64,000 bases of DNA from Bacteroidales bacterium UBA6401 (GTDB taxonomy: Bacteria; Bacteroidota; Bacteroidia; Bacteroidales; UBA932): positions 26,217-90,216 of the forward strand of contig DJPX01000033.1 of assembly GCA_002438635.1 (NCBI GenBank), read 5' to 3'. The position numbers were made by a program, and so were the translations under genes. This document shows, piece after piece, positions 34,769 through 44,522 of the stretch; the first letter of the stretch is position 1; every line of letters begins with the position of its first letter. The notes beneath the pieces were generated by a model, which was given only the letters and a program-made list of their open reading frames with translations, was not told the DNA's origin and made no database searches.

Positions 34769-36466
34769 ATGTCAGATTATATAGTATCGGCCAGAAAATA
34801 TAGACCGGACTCATTTGAGTCTTTGATAGGTCAGGATAACATTGCCCGCACTTTGAAAAATTCCATTCAAAGAGGGCAGCTTGCGCATGCTTATCTATTC
34901 TGCGGACCTCGTGGAGTGGGTAAAACATCATCTGCACGAATATTTGCAAAAGCGATTAATTGTTCTAATCCCACCCCTGATATGGAGCCGTGCGGGCAGT
35001 GTGAGTCGTGTCGTTCTTTTGCGGAAGGTCGTTCATATTGTATCCACGAGTTAGATGCGGCGTCTAATAACGGGGTAGAAGATATCAAGGCTCTAATGGA
35101 TCAAGTGCAGATACCGCCACAAGTGGGGAAGTATAGCGTGTATATCATAGACGAGGTTCACATGCTGTCACAGCAAGCCTTTAATGCCTTTCTCAAAACC
35201 CTTGAGGAACCGCCGGCACATGCTATTTTCATATTATGTACCACTGAAAAGCATAAGATCATTCCCACAATATTGTCGCGCTGTCAGACATACGATTTTA
35301 ATAGAATAAGTGTGCCCGATATTATGCGGAATTTGCGTGATATTTCTGTAAAGGAGAATGTTAAGATAGATGACGATTCCCTCCACGTTATAGCACGTAA
35401 GGCAGATGGAGCTATGCGAGATGCCCTAACCATTTTTGATCAGACTGTTGCCTTCTGCGGCACAGATATAAAGTATGCCGATGTGCTGAAAAATCTGAAT
35501 GTACTGGATTATGAGTATTCTTTTAGGGTAGTCGATGCAGCTTTGGCGGGAGATTATGCTACTGTATTGTTAATTATCGATGAGGTATTGGCAAAGGGGT
35601 TCAATGCCTTGTATTTTGTGGTGTCGATAGGGGAGCACCTTAGAGATTTACTTGTTAGCCGCACCGGTGGATTGGATGCGCTTCTTGATTTTCCGGAAAA
35701 TTTGAAAGAACGTTATAAGGAACAGGCTTCAAAATGTTCGGTTGATTTTTTATATAATGCGTTGAATTGTATAAGTGCCTGTGAAGCAGGCTTTAAATCG
35801 GCAGCCAATCAAAGGCTATATATAGAATTTGCCTTGATGAAATTATGCTTTCTTAATAAAAATGCAGTATCATTAGCTACAGCTCAGACGCAAGCTTCGG
35901 CTCAGCCTTCTCAGGATGCGCCCAAGCCAACCCTGACAGAAAGCCCAATTCAGGCACAAAAGCCTGATGAAGAAGTAGTAAAGCCGAGGGCAAGAAGGAC
36001 AAGCGCATCATTGTCTTTGGGATCTCTTGCTTCTCAAACAAAGGATGAGGGGAACACAAAGGTTTTAGAAACACAAGAAGAAGGAGAAATACCGGATGCC
36101 CAGTCAATGGAACAGGTTTGGAAGGGCATTATTGCTATGTGTCAGTCGAATCCTGTAAGTAGTCGATTGGCCGGTATCTTTTCAAATGCTCCATACGTTA
36201 TAGGAGAGAAAGATGGGTTGCGCTCTCTAACGATAAGTGTAGATAGTGCGGATACGAAGAAATGGCTCGATGACAAATTCGTCTCGCGTATGGAGAAGAA
36301 GATGAAAGAGGGATTATCTAGCAATAAAGTTATTTTTAGTGTAGAAGTTTTACCTGCTAAGAATATAGAGCCATCATATTATATGCCTAAGGATAAGGCA
36401 AAAAAGCTTATTTCTGACTATAAGGAAGTCGGGAATTTGGTTAAGGATTTAGAGCTTGATTCGTAA
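34769..36466 (+). CDS. dnaX: DNA polymerase III subunit gamma/tau
   Basis: A 565-residue clamp-loader ATPase. Walker A is CGPRGVGKTSSARIFAKAIN (Lys near 50), the zinc module has four cysteines (C, CGQCESC pattern), Walker B is YIIDEVHML, and sensor 1 is CTTEKHKIIPTILSRCQ. Domain III follows to about residue 370. Then comes a low-complexity Gln/Pro/Ala linker and a tau-type C-terminal domain of roughly 130 residues, which should contact the polymerase. No frameshift signal (A6G-type) for making gamma is evident. It is the first gene of a five-gene run through ispH. Confidence 0.96.
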   Translation: MSDYIVSARKYRPDSFESLIGQDNIARTLKNSIQRGQLAHAYLFCGPRGVGKTSSARIFAKAINCSNPTPDMEPCGQCESCRSFAEGRSYCIHELDAASNNGVEDIKALMDQVQIPPQVGKYSVYIIDEVHMLSQQAFNAFLKTLEEPPAHAIFILCTTEKHKIIPTILSRCQTYDFNRISVPDIMRNLRDISVKENVKIDDDSLHVIARKADGAMRDALTIFDQTVAFCGTDIKYADVLKNLNVLDYEYSFRVVDAALAGDYATVLLIIDEVLAKGFNALYFVVSIGEHLRDLLVSRTGGLDALLDFPENLKERYKEQASKCSVDFLYNALNCISACEAGFKSAANQRLYIEFALMKLCFLNKNAVSLATAQTQASAQPSQDAPKPTLTESPIQAQKPDEEVVKPRARRTSASLSLGSLASQTKDEGNTKVLETQEEGEIPDAQSMEQVWKGIIAMCQSNPVSSRLAGIFSNAPYVIGEKDGLRSLTISVDSADTKKWLDDKFVSRMEKKMKEGLSSNKVIFSVEVLPAKNIEPSYYMPKDKAKKLISDYKEVGNLVKDLELDS

Positions 36467-36476
36467 ATAAAAGAGT

Positions 36477-37268
36477 ATGCAACTTCGCTGTGAAAATTTG
36501 GTAAAAAAATATGGCATCCGTACAGTGGTAAAAGGGGTGTCTATGGAAGTGAATCAGGGTGAAATCGTAGGGTTTCTTGGCCCTAACGGAGCAGGAAAGA
36601 CCACGAGTTTTTATATGATTACAGGACAGATCGTTCCTAATGATGGGCACGTCTATCTGGATGACAAGGAGATAACGAAATTGCCTATGTACAAGCGTGC
36701 ACAATTAGGGGTGGGATATCTTCCTCAAGATGCTTCTGTTTTTAGAAAGATGTCCGTTGAGGATAATATTCTATCTGTAATGGAGATGAAGGGCATACCT
36801 AAAAAACAGAGACTTGATAGGCTGGAGGAGTTAATAAGCGAGTTTAATCTTTCTAAAGTGCGCAAGTCCCTGGGAATTCAACTCTCCGGAGGAGAAAGGC
36901 GCCGCTGCGAAATAGCCAGGGCATTGTCCATAGACCCTAAGTTTATCTTGCTCGATGAACCCTTTGCCGGAGTGGATCCTATTGCTGTAGAGGATATTCA
37001 GTACATCATCGCCAAACTAAAATATAAAAATATAGGTGTCATAATTACAGACCACAATGTTGGTGAGACATTGGCCATAACGGACAGGGCATATTTGCTT
37101 TACGAAGGAACTATTCTACAGGAAGGGACACCGGCAGCATTGGCCGCCGATGAGGATGTGAGGACCAAGTACTTAGGTGCAGGTTTCGTGCTTAAGCGCT
37201 CCGTAAGTGTGCAAAAGGCGCAGAGCGAGCATGAGGCAGGATTGGCAAAAAAGGAGGAGAATCTATGA
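36477..37268 (+). CDS. lptB: LPS export ABC transporter ATP-binding protein LptB
   Basis: A 263-residue ABC ATPase with the sequence character of Lpt[19 protein letters not shown], Walker [10 protein letters not shown], the [18 protein letters not shown]-loop region, signature LSGGERRR, Walker [17 protein letters not shown] and switch His in ITDHNV. LptB powers LptFGC to lift lipopolysaccharide off the inner membrane. A 20-residue tail beyond the usual end is charged. It lies ten bases after dnaX and overlaps the response regulator gene by four bases. Confidence 0.95.
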   Translation: MQLRCENLVKKYGIRTVVKGVSMEVNQGEIVGFLGPNGAGKTTSFYMITGQIVPNDGHVYLDDKEITKLPMYKRAQLGVGYLPQDASVFRKMSVEDNILSVMEMKGIPKKQRLDRLEELISEFNLSKVRKSLGIQLSGGERRRCEIARALSIDPKFILLDEPFAGVDPIAVEDIQYIIAKLKYKNIGVIITDHNVGETLAITDRAYLLYEGTILQEGTPAALAADEDVRTKYLGAGFVLKRSVSVQKAQSEHEAGLAKKEENL

Positions 37269-38413
37269 AGATATTGATTATAGACGATGAACGTTCCATC
37301 AGGAACTCGTTGAAGGAAATATTGACAGAAGAAGGTTATTCTGTAGATGTGGCAGAGGATGGAGTTGCAGGAGTGAAGGCGGCTCTTGCAGGTCGATATG
37401 ATGTGATATTCAGCGATATAAAGATGCCGCAGATGGATGGTGTGGAGGTGTTGTCAAAATTGGTAGAGGAAGGAGTAGATAGCCCTATTGTGATGATATC
37501 CGGTCATGCCGACATAAACACTGCAGTGGAATGTATAAAGAAGGGGGCATTCGACTTTATTGAAAAGCCTTTGGATTTAAACAGGGTGCTTATTACAATA
37601 AAGAACGCAACGGATAAGGTTTCGCTGACTTCGCAGAACAAAATTTTGAAGAAAAAGGTTTTTGGTGGAGTTAAAATGATAGGGGAATCGGAAGCGATTA
37701 ACCACATAAGAGAGATGATTGCCAAGGTCGCACCTACTCCGGCGAGAGTATTGATAACTGGCCCCAATGGCTCTGGAAAGGAATTGGTAGCTAGAAGTCT
37801 GCATGCGGAAAGCGATAGAAGTGCAGCTCCGTATGTGGAAGTTAATTGTGCTGCGATTCCTTCAGAATTGATCGAAAGCGAACTATTCGGTCACGAAAAA
37901 GGCTCATTTACTTCAGCCATTAAACAACATAAGGGTAAATTTGAGCAGGCAGATGGAGGTACCTTGTTTCTCGATGAAATCGGAGATATGTCTCTGGCTG
38001 CTCAGGCCAAGGTGCTTAGAGTCCTTCAAGAAAATAAATTGAGCCGAGTGGGTAGTGATGTGGATATTAAGGTGGATGTTAGGGTTATAGCCGCTACCAA
38101 CAAGGACTTGAAAAAAGAAATCGAACTCGGCAATTTTAGAGAGGATCTCTATCATAGGCTAAGTGTGATAATAATACGGGTTCCGAGTCTGGATGAGAGG
38201 AAGAGTGATATCCCACTACTCGTGGATTATTTCGTAGATAGGATATGTCAGGAAACAGCTTTACCGCGTAAAAGTTTTAGTCCAGAGGCAGTTGAATATT
38301 TGAAGAATAGATCTTGGAGAGGTAATATAAGGGAGTTACGTAATGTCGTGGAGAGACTTCTTATCTTGGGCGATTCAGTTATAACGGTTAAAAATATAGA
38401 AGAGTACGTATGA
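37265..38413 (+). CDS. NtrC/NtrX-like sigma54-type response regulator lacking a DNA-binding domain
   Basis: A 382-residue protein with an N-terminal receiver (phospho-acceptor Asp51 in [11 protein letters not shown]) and an AAA+ activator domain (GPNGSGKE Walker [12 protein letters not shown]alker B, arginine finger region [11 protein letters not shown]). It ends just after the R(I)[10 protein letters not shown] helix, so the Fis-type helix-turn-helix found in NtrC is absent. The sigma54-contact loop GAFTGA reads GSFTSA. It starts inside lptB and overlaps cmk by four bases. The nearest kinase is the NtrY-like gene 2.7 kb downstream, a plausible partner. Without an HTH it may activate from solution or act non-canonically. 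I believe such short forms recur in Bacteroidetes. Confidence 0.9.
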   Translation: MKILIIDDERSIRNSLKEILTEEGYSVDVAEDGVAGVKAALAGRYDVIFSDIKMPQMDGVEVLSKLVEEGVDSPIVMISGHADINTAVECIKKGAFDFIEKPLDLNRVLITIKNATDKVSLTSQNKILKKKVFGGVKMIGESEAINHIREMIAKVAPTPARVLITGPNGSGKELVARSLHAESDRSAAPYVEVNCAAIPSELIESELFGHEKGSFTSAIKQHKGKFEQADGGTLFLDEIGDMSLAAQAKVLRVLQENKLSRVGSDVDIKVDVRVIAATNKDLKKEIELGNFREDLYHRLSVIIIRVPSLDERKSDIPLLVDYFVDRICQETALPRKSFSPEAVEYLKNRSWRGNIRELRNVVERLLILGDSVITVKNIEEYV

Positions 38414-39096
38414 AGATTCCAAATATAAAAATAGCAGTGGATGGTTACTCATCTACCGGGAAAAGCACTTTTGCCCGCCTTCTTTCTAAGGAATTGGACT
38501 TGCTTTATCTGGACTCTGGCGCTCTTTATAGGGGGGTTACTTTTTTTGCTCAGCAAAGAGGGCTGATAAGTGCTGATAACCAGATATCCGAGCAGTTGGA
38601 AAAGGAGTTGCCTGCACTGGATTTACACTTTGAGGATGGAGGCAAATTGTTTATTGGAGAGCAATGCGTAGAGAAGGAAATACGCTCTATGAAGGTGTCT
38701 TCTCAGGTGAGTCCTATCTCAACGCTACCATACGTTCGGGATTATGTAGACAATATCTTGCATGCTCTCTCCATGGGGAATGGCGTTATTATGGATGGCA
38801 GGGATATCGGTACTACTGTTTTTCCGGATGCTGAGATTAAAATATTTATGACTGCTAGCGAGGAAGTAAGGGTTCAAAGGCGATTCGATGAGATGCTCTC
38901 AAAGGGACAAAATCCGGACAGGGAAGATGTTCGGGCCAATCTGCGCGAGCGCGATTACATAGATTCGCACAGAAAAGTCTCTCCTTTAAGCAGGGCGAAG
39001 GATGCGTTCGTTCTGGACAATTCCAATATGACCTTAAAGGAAGAGGTTGAATGGGCAAAGGGCTTGGTAAGAGGTAAATTAGGGCTTTATGATTAA
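38410..39096 (+). CDS. cmk: Cytidylate kinase
   Basis: A 228-residue CMP/dCMP kinase. The P-loop is GYSSTGKST, followed by YLDSGALYRGV, the substrate-binding VIMDGRDIGTTVFPDAEIKIFM block and the RRxxE lid-type region (RRFDEM). It phosphorylates CMP and dCMP for nucleotide pools. The ATG overlaps the response-regulator stop, and the 3' end overlaps ispH by eight bases. The length and all motifs are ordinary for the family. Confidence 0.95.
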   Translation: MKIPNIKIAVDGYSSTGKSTFARLLSKELDLLYLDSGALYRGVTFFAQQRGLISADNQISEQLEKELPALDLHFEDGGKLFIGEQCVEKEIRSMKVSSQVSPISTLPYVRDYVDNILHALSMGNGVIMDGRDIGTTVFPDAEIKIFMTASEEVRVQRRFDEMLSKGQNPDREDVRANLRERDYIDSHRKVSPLSRAKDAFVLDNSNMTLKEEVEWAKGLVRGKLGLYD

Positions 39097-39946
39097 TGTT
39101 GAAATAGATAAAAATGCCGGCTTTTGTGGAGGGGTGATAAGGACTATAAGTACTGCAGAGGAATATCTTTCCACTCACGAGCATCTATATTCACTAGGGG
39201 AAATTGTCCATAATGAATCGGAGATAGAGCGCCTATCTAAAATGGGACTTGTGGCTTTAGACATGGAGGACCTCTCTGAAATCACCGAAGCGTCAGGTGA
39301 GCCTATCTTAATACGGGCACATGGGCAGCCCCCATACATATATGAACTTTTGAGAAAGCGCGGATTTAAGATAATCGATTGCACTTGCCCTGTCGTATTG
39401 GGTATCCAGAATAAGATTCGTCAAGCGCAAGGGGTAGTAATCATATTCGGTAAACGTGGACATCCGGAGGTTTTGGGATTGGTAGGCCAAGTGGAACCAG
39501 AGCGCGTGCGTATTATTGAAAGTGCACAGGAAGCCCAAAAGCTTATGGATAAGGAGGAAATAGTGGGAGCGTGCGAGATTTTTTCTCAAACGACACAAAG
39601 CCCGGTGGAATATTCACGGGTGTGTGATATTCTAAGGGCTTCCTTACCATTGTTAAAGGTGCACGATACGATATGCAAGCAGATGGTGTTTAGATATAAA
39701 AAACTTGAAGATTTCGCTCTTTCTCATGATGTTATAATATTCGTATCAGGACGATCAAGTTCTAATGGCAGGGTGTTGAGCGATCTATGTAAGAGTAAGA
39801 ATTTTCGTACATATCAGGTGGGTGGAGTAAATGAAATACAATCATCGTGGTTCCGACCTGAAGATAGAGTCGGGGTAAGTGGTGCCACATCTACTCCGGG
39901 ATGGCTCTTATCGGAAGTGGCCTCTTATATAAAGGCTTTGTTTTGA
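39089..39946 (+). CDS. ispH: 4-hydroxy-3-methylbut-2-enyl diphosphate reductase
   Basis: A 285-residue IspH (LytB), the last enzyme of the MEP isoprenoid pathway, which makes IPP and DMAPP. The three iron-sulfur cysteines are in AGFCGGV, IDCTCPVV and HDTICKQM. The catalytic-loop block (IFSQTTQSP) and GGVNEIQSSWF and SGATSTPGWL near the end match the family. It overlaps cmk by eight bases and is probably the last gene of the dnaX run, since efp downstream has its own promoter. Confidence 0.96.
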   Translation: MINVEIDKNAGFCGGVIRTISTAEEYLSTHEHLYSLGEIVHNESEIERLSKMGLVALDMEDLSEITEASGEPILIRAHGQPPYIYELLRKRGFKIIDCTCPVVLGIQNKIRQAQGVVIIFGKRGHPEVLGLVGQVEPERVRIIESAQEAQKLMDKEEIVGACEIFSQTTQSPVEYSRVCDILRASLPLLKVHDTICKQMVFRYKKLEDFALSHDVIIFVSGRSSSNGRVLSDLCKSKNFRTYQVGGVNEIQSSWFRPEDRVGVSGATSTPGWLLSEVASYIKALF

Positions 39947-39964
39947 AAACAGGTGCTCTTTTAT

Positions 39965-39972
39965 TATATTTG
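39965..39972 (+). promoter_or_regulatory. -7 box TATATTTG for the efp operon
   Basis: Exact match, 61 bases before the efp ATG, giving a leader of about 55 nt. Confidence 0.7.
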
Positions 39973-40033
39973 CACGATTTTTTCGGGGTATCTGGACATT
40001 TCATAATAGAAGAAATTTAATTAATACATATTT

Positions 40034-40600
40034 ATGGCAACAACAGCTGATTTTAAAAACGGACTTTACCTTAAGTTTAACGAAAAACCTTGTATGATAG
40101 TATGGTTTCAGCATGTGAAACCAGGAAAAGGACCGGCTTTCGTAAAGACTAAACTCCGTAATTTGGAAAATGGACGTATTCTTGAAAATACATTCACTGC
40201 AGGTGCGAAAATCGATACCATTGACGTAGAACGCCGTCCGTATCAGTTTTTATATGCAGAAGATGATGGATTCAACTTTATGCATGAAGAGACTTATGAG
40301 CAGATAAAACTCCCTAAGGAGGCCGTGGATAATGCGGATCTTATGAAAGAGGGACAGCACGTGGAGATGATGTTCGTTACCGGAGACGAAGAAAGATGTT
40401 TAACTTGTGAACTTCCTACATACGTCACACTGGAAGTGACTTATGCTGAGCCTGCAGTAAAGGGGAATACGGCATCTACTTCTGCTCTTAAGGAGGTGAC
40501 TTTGGAAACGGGCGCAAAAATTATGGTTCCCCTTTTCATTAATCAGGGAGATGTGATAACGGTAAATACAACTGACCGTTCATACGGACAGAGGGTATAA
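40034..40600 (+). CDS. efp: Translation elongation factor P
   Basis: A 188-residue three-domain EF-P, which relieves ribosome stalling at polyproline stretches. The N-terminal KOW-like domain carries the loop HVKPGKGPAFV with the tip lysine that is modified in many bacteria. Domains II and III (RPYQFLYAEDDGFNFMHEETYEQ and the final VNTTDRSYGQRV) are complete. The gene has its own promoter and is followed after four bases by rlmH. Confidence 0.97.
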   Translation: MATTADFKNGLYLKFNEKPCMIVWFQHVKPGKGPAFVKTKLRNLENGRILENTFTAGAKIDTIDVERRPYQFLYAEDDGFNFMHEETYEQIKLPKEAVDNADLMKEGQHVEMMFVTGDEERCLTCELPTYVTLEVTYAEPAVKGNTASTSALKEVTLETGAKIMVPLFINQGDVITVNTTDRSYGQRV

Positions 40601-40604
40601 CGCT

Positions 40605-41078
40605 GTGAAAATAACTCTTTTGACAGTCGGGAAGACTGACATCAGATGGATTAACGAAGGCCTGGAAGTTTATTCTTCCAGGCTTCGCCATTACCTACCA
40701 TTCGAAATAAAGGAGATAGCGGAGTTGAAAAATGCCGGCTCTCTTTCAAAAGAACAGATAAAGACACTTGAAGGGAAACTTATTCTTAGAAACATAAAAA
40801 TTTCCGACGAAGTTATACTTTTAGATGAAAGAGGTAAAGAGATGCGATCTGTCGAATTTGCTACTTTTCTAGAAAAGCGTGTGGTTGCTGGCATTAAGGA
40901 ATTAGTCTTTGTTATAGGAGGAGCATATGGTTTTTCATCAGAGGTTTATGAACGTGCCAATGGGCAGATTTCGCTTTCTAAGATGACTTTTTCTCATCAG
41001 ATGGTTCGCACGATTTTTGCTGAACAACTATATCGCGCTTGTACTATAATCAAGGGAGAGTCTTATCATCACGAATGA
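40605..41078 (+). CDS. rlmH: 23S rRNA pseudouridine1915 N3-methyltransferase
   Basis: A 157-residue SPOUT methyltransferase. The start is a GTG at 40605, because the protein begins VKITLLTVGKT and no ATG is suitably placed. The SAM-binding knot is FVIGGAYGFSSEVYERA and the C-terminal block LSKMTFSHQMVRTIFAEQLYRA is diagnostic, ending in the YHHE signature. It methylates pseudouridine at position 1915 of 23S rRNA. The stop codon overlaps the ATG of the kinase gene (ATGA). Confidence 0.95.
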   Translation: MKITLLTVGKTDIRWINEGLEVYSSRLRHYLPFEIKEIAELKNAGSLSKEQIKTLEGKLILRNIKISDEVILLDERGKEMRSVEFATFLEKRVVAGIKELVFVIGGAYGFSSEVYERANGQISLSKMTFSHQMVRTIFAEQLYRACTIIKGESYHHE

Positions 41079-44000
41079 AAATACATAAACGAAGTCTTAA
41101 TATTTTTTTGCTGGCGATTTCACTGGCTTTGGTCATTCTTTCTATTGCATTCCCTCAGCAGGAAGTGAATCCCGTAGGTGAAGCTGCAAGGTTAGAACGA
41201 AAGATTGATAATCGTCTATCTCTGCTTGACAGGTATGGCGAAAAGATTCTTAACGAATCATCGGAGTATCTTTTTAAGACTTCGGATATTCCAGAAGATT
41301 TCATCTTTTATAGATACGAAAATACCCATTTATCCGCTTGGCATGGTCAGCTTCCCGTCCAATACGATGAGTATTTGACAGCCGGCCGGCATACCACACT
41401 ATCTTCCGTAAGGGAGAATTACCGCTTTTATAATTTTTCAGGGGATTCTTATCTATTACGTAGCTTTCAAAATAGGGATATAAAACTTATAGCCGGTATA
41501 AAAATAAATGGGAATAAGCATTTAGGGTTAGACAATAATTACTCTCTCCGTCCTATTTCTTATGGAGATGGGGTGGTGGTCAATGTCCGTAATGAGCCGG
41601 TAATGCGGATTGTATATGATTCGCTGCCTGTTAAAAGTGCTTTCCCCGCCTATGCTACTTGGCTTGCATACTTGCTTTTCATAGGTGCTGTGCTGTTAGC
41701 CTTGTACGGACACCCAACCTTGAAAAATGCTATAGCTACATCGTGTCTTTTACTTTTTTTTGCCATAGCCATTTATAAAAACTATCCGGTGCTTTATGGC
41801 GAACTGACACAAATTCTAAGCATTATAATGGTGGCGCTGGCCTTTTTTATAATAGCGACCAGTCTATATATATGCCGCGTGGATTTGTGGAGAAAATTCA
41901 AGAGCAGGATATCGATGTTCTTAGGTTCGGCCGTGGTTTTCTTGATATCGGTTGCGCTTATCTGGTTTGCATACATATCTATTTACAAGATAGAGGTATA
42001 TACGCACATCACGCTGGATCTATACAAGATATGGGCTCTGGACTGGAATTCTCTTATAGCGTATATTACTTTACTGTTAATCTTTTTTACTGTAGCGGAG
42101 TTTTCTGAACTGCTTCAGCCGTTGTGGATAAAACTCGCGCGTAAGAGATTTTCTCTTTTTAGTGCAAATGGGATGCTGATTTATTCCCTGTTCGTAGGAA
42201 TTTTCTGTATCGGACTAACTACATATATAAGTTATCAGAGGGAACGGATAGTGGTGGCATCGTGGGCAGAATCGCTTTCAAATGCGCGCGACTATGGTCT
42301 GGAATCACATCTTCGGAGGGTAGAAAGACAGATTTCGAAGGATGAGGTGGTGGCATCTGCACTAAACGGAGAAAATGGTGTAAGGGCGGCGCGAACTAGA
42401 ATTATGGATAAGTACCTATCCAAATATCTTAATGTCTATGATGTAAAGGTAGAGGTAGGCCGCGATGGACGTTTGTTCAGCTTGGAAGATGGAGTTCAAA
42501 TAGAATCCGGTTCTCGATTCCTTTATGCACCTCTTTCAGATCAAAGGAGCCGATATATTGCTGCATTTCACTATTATCATAGCGACAAGGGACAGGAAAC
42601 AGTATATGTGATTTTGGAACCTAAATATCCGGACAATAGATCCTTAAGTATGATACTGGGATCAAGGGAAAATTCGTCGATTCCGTCTCGCTATTCGTAT
42701 GCTCTTTATAAAGATAAGTATAGGCAGTATTTTAGAGGGAATTTCCCATATCCTATTAAGCTAACGGATGAGTTACAACACGAATTTTCGAAAAATGGAG
42801 AGTATGTTTTTCGAAAAAACGGGTATTTGAATTTCGTTGTTCCTGTCGGCAATAATGAGGTGATAGTAATGTCACGCCCGTATGGCGGTGTAGGGACGCA
42901 GATTATTTTATGCATTTTTTTGAGTCTTGTGTTTTATTTTCTTATGAGTCCACTCGCTCATAAGAAAAGAAGGCCTCTACTTTTTGAGAAGAACTATTTC
43001 AAGCGGAGAATGAATACCATTATGTTGATTTCTCTGCTTGTGACTATGTCTTTTTTAGCTTTTGTGAGTGTGTCGTTCGTGTATGATAGAAATACTTTTA
43101 TCTCTGAGCGAATGATGTCTGAAAAGGTCAATTCCATTCGTTTCCAGCTTCAAAGCGGTATGCGTGGGGTTGTTTTTCAATCAGAACTTACCTCTCGGGA
43201 AACTCTGGATTTGCTTAGAAGGGTAGGAGATAATACAGGATCTGATATTTCTTTGTATAGGGCTGATGGTAAGATAGCTTTATCTACTGCTCCAGAGCTC
43301 TATGAACGACATATCCTTTGGTATCGCATGCCGGAGGAAGCATACTACCATCTACGATATAAAAATGAGGGATTCTGCATTCATAAAGAGACTTTGGGGA
43401 AGCGTCATATCTATATGCTGTATGCGCCAATAGTAGGAGCGAGTGGTGATGTGGTCGCGTATTTGTCATCCCCATACACGGATAATGGCCGTGATTTTCA
43501 ATTCGATGCGCTTATGCACGCATTTAATGTGCTGGTGGTATTTATTATATTGATGATACTTTCCACAATGCTGGTTTCGTATTTTATAGATAAGACTTTT
43601 AAACCACTTTCAGCAATGAGCCGTGTTATGCGTTCCGGTAAACTAGAGAAGTTGGAGGATTTGGGTTATAAGAAAGATGACGAGATAATGGATATTGTCA
43701 ATTCTTATAATCGAATGGTTGATGATTTGCGGGGCAATGCAAAGGCTTTGGCTCAGGCAGAAAGAGATAAGGCGTGGAGTGAAATGGCTCGAAATGTAGC
43801 ACACGAAATAAAGAATCCGCTAACTCCAATGCAGCTCCAAATTCAGCGTGTGCAGCGTCTGAAAGCAGCTGGGGACCCTTCTTGGCAGGCCAAGTTCGAC
43901 GATATGGCTAATGTACTGCTTGATCACATTCATATTTTGACGGAGACGGCTAATCAGTTTTCTGATTTTGCTAAGCTTTATTCTGAAGAGCCCGTCGAGG

Positions 44001-44440
44001 TGCCACTAGACGACCTTTTACGCGAGGAGGTCTCTTTGTATGATAATCGGCCCGGTGTGGATTTTACATATCTAGGGCTTCCTGGAGTTGTAGTTAATGC
44101 TCCAAGGCCTCAGCTTGTACGGGTGTTTGTAAATCTACTTAACAATGCGGTCCAAGCTTGTGAAGATAGGCTCAATGCCAGAGTGGAGGTTTCTTTAAGA
44201 AACGGATCTTCAGATGGCTATTATGAAATTGTTTTTGAAGACAATGGACCAGGCGTGGATGAAAAGAATATTGAAAAGTTGTTCACGCCGAAATTTACCA
44301 CAAAAAGTAGCGGAAGCGGGCTGGGTTTATCAATATGCCGAAGTATTCTGGAAAGATGTGGCGCGAGCATAACCTACTCCCGAAGTTTCCGTCTTGGTGG
44401 GGCTTGTTTTACGATCTTGTATCCGAAGAAACCGTTTTGA
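41075..44440 (+). CDS. NtrY-like multi-pass sensor histidine kinase
   Basis: A 1121-residue membrane kinase. One helix lies near residues 8-25, a periplasmic region of about 165 residues follows, then six or so helices between about 193 and 400, a second large extracytoplasmic region, a helix near 620, another sensor region, and a last helix near 825 leading into a HAMP linker. The kinase core has AWSEMARNVAHEIKNPLTPM (phospho-acceptor His910) and ATP-binding N, G1 and G2 boxes (FVNLLNNAVQAC, EDNGPGV, SGLGLSICRSI). The IKNPLTPMQLQIQRV wording resembles NtrY. The likely partner is the NtrX-like regulator at 37265. The stop codon TGA lies within the arm of a repeat-derived hairpin. Confidence 0.9.
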   Translation: MKIHKRSLNIFLLAISLALVILSIAFPQQEVNPVGEAARLERKIDNRLSLLDRYGEKILNESSEYLFKTSDIPEDFIFYRYENTHLSAWHGQLPVQYDEYLTAGRHTTLSSVRENYRFYNFSGDSYLLRSFQNRDIKLIAGIKINGNKHLGLDNNYSLRPISYGDGVVVNVRNEPVMRIVYDSLPVKSAFPAYATWLAYLLFIGAVLLALYGHPTLKNAIATSCLLLFFAIAIYKNYPVLYGELTQILSIIMVALAFFIIATSLYICRVDLWRKFKSRISMFLGSAVVFLISVALIWFAYISIYKIEVYTHITLDLYKIWALDWNSLIAYITLLLIFFTVAEFSELLQPLWIKLARKRFSLFSANGMLIYSLFVGIFCIGLTTYISYQRERIVVASWAESLSNARDYGLESHLRRVERQISKDEVVASALNGENGVRAARTRIMDKYLSKYLNVYDVKVEVGRDGRLFSLEDGVQIESGSRFLYAPLSDQRSRYIAAFHYYHSDKGQETVYVILEPKYPDNRSLSMILGSRENSSIPSRYSYALYKDKYRQYFRGNFPYPIKLTDELQHEFSKNGEYVFRKNGYLNFVVPVGNNEVIVMSRPYGGVGTQIILCIFLSLVFYFLMSPLAHKKRRPLLFEKNYFKRRMNTIMLISLLVTMSFLAFVSVSFVYDRNTFISERMMSEKVNSIRFQLQSGMRGVVFQSELTSRETLDLLRRVGDNTGSDISLYRADGKIALSTAPELYERHILWYRMPEEAYYHLRYKNEGFCIHKETLGKRHIYMLYAPIVGASGDVVAYLSSPYTDNGRDFQFDALMHAFNVLVVFIILMILSTMLVSYFIDKTFKPLSAMSRVMRSGKLEKLEDLGYKKDDEIMDIVNSYNRMVDDLRGNAKALAQAERDKAWSEMARNVAHEIKNPLTPMQLQIQRVQRLKAAGDPSWQAKFDDMANVLLDHIHILTETANQFSDFAKLYSEEPVEVPLDDLLREEVSLYDNRPGVDFTYLGLPGVVVNAPRPQLVRVFVNLLNNAVQACEDRLNARVEVSLRNGSSDGYYEIVFEDNGPGVDEKNIEKLFTPKFTTKSSGSGLGLSICRSILERCGASITYSRSFRLGGACFTILYPKKPF

Positions 44441-44469
44441 AATGAACCATTTCAAAACAGCTTCTTCGG
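44423..44469. repeat. 22-bp hairpin formed by a GAAGCTGTTTTGAAATG repeat end and the kinase 3' end
   Basis: The right arm (44448-44464) is an exact inverted copy of GAAGCTGTTTTGAAATG, the terminal repeat of the MITE-like element at 61701. The left arm is the last codons of the kinase gene, including its TGA at 44438-44440. The arms pair at 8 + 11 bases with three mismatches in between and a three-base loop. No T-tract follows on either side, so it is not a classic terminator. Confidence 0.75.
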
Positions 44470-44497
44470 CGTAATCGGAAAATCAATACTTTTTCAT

Positions 44498-44505
44498 TAT
44501 CTTTG
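44498..44505 (+). promoter_or_regulatory. -7 box TATCTTTG for the engB operon
   Basis: Exact match, 17 bases before the engB ATG at 44523. Confidence 0.65.
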
Positions 44506-44522
44506 CGCGGTTGAAGAAGTGT

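Noticed and set aside
34769..36466. Programmed frameshift site in dnaX
   Set aside because: No run of A or slippery heptamer with a following hairpin was seen at the expected end of domain III.
44423..44469. Rho-independent terminator of the kinase gene
   Set aside because: The stem is strong but no T-tract follows on either strand; repeat origin explains it better.
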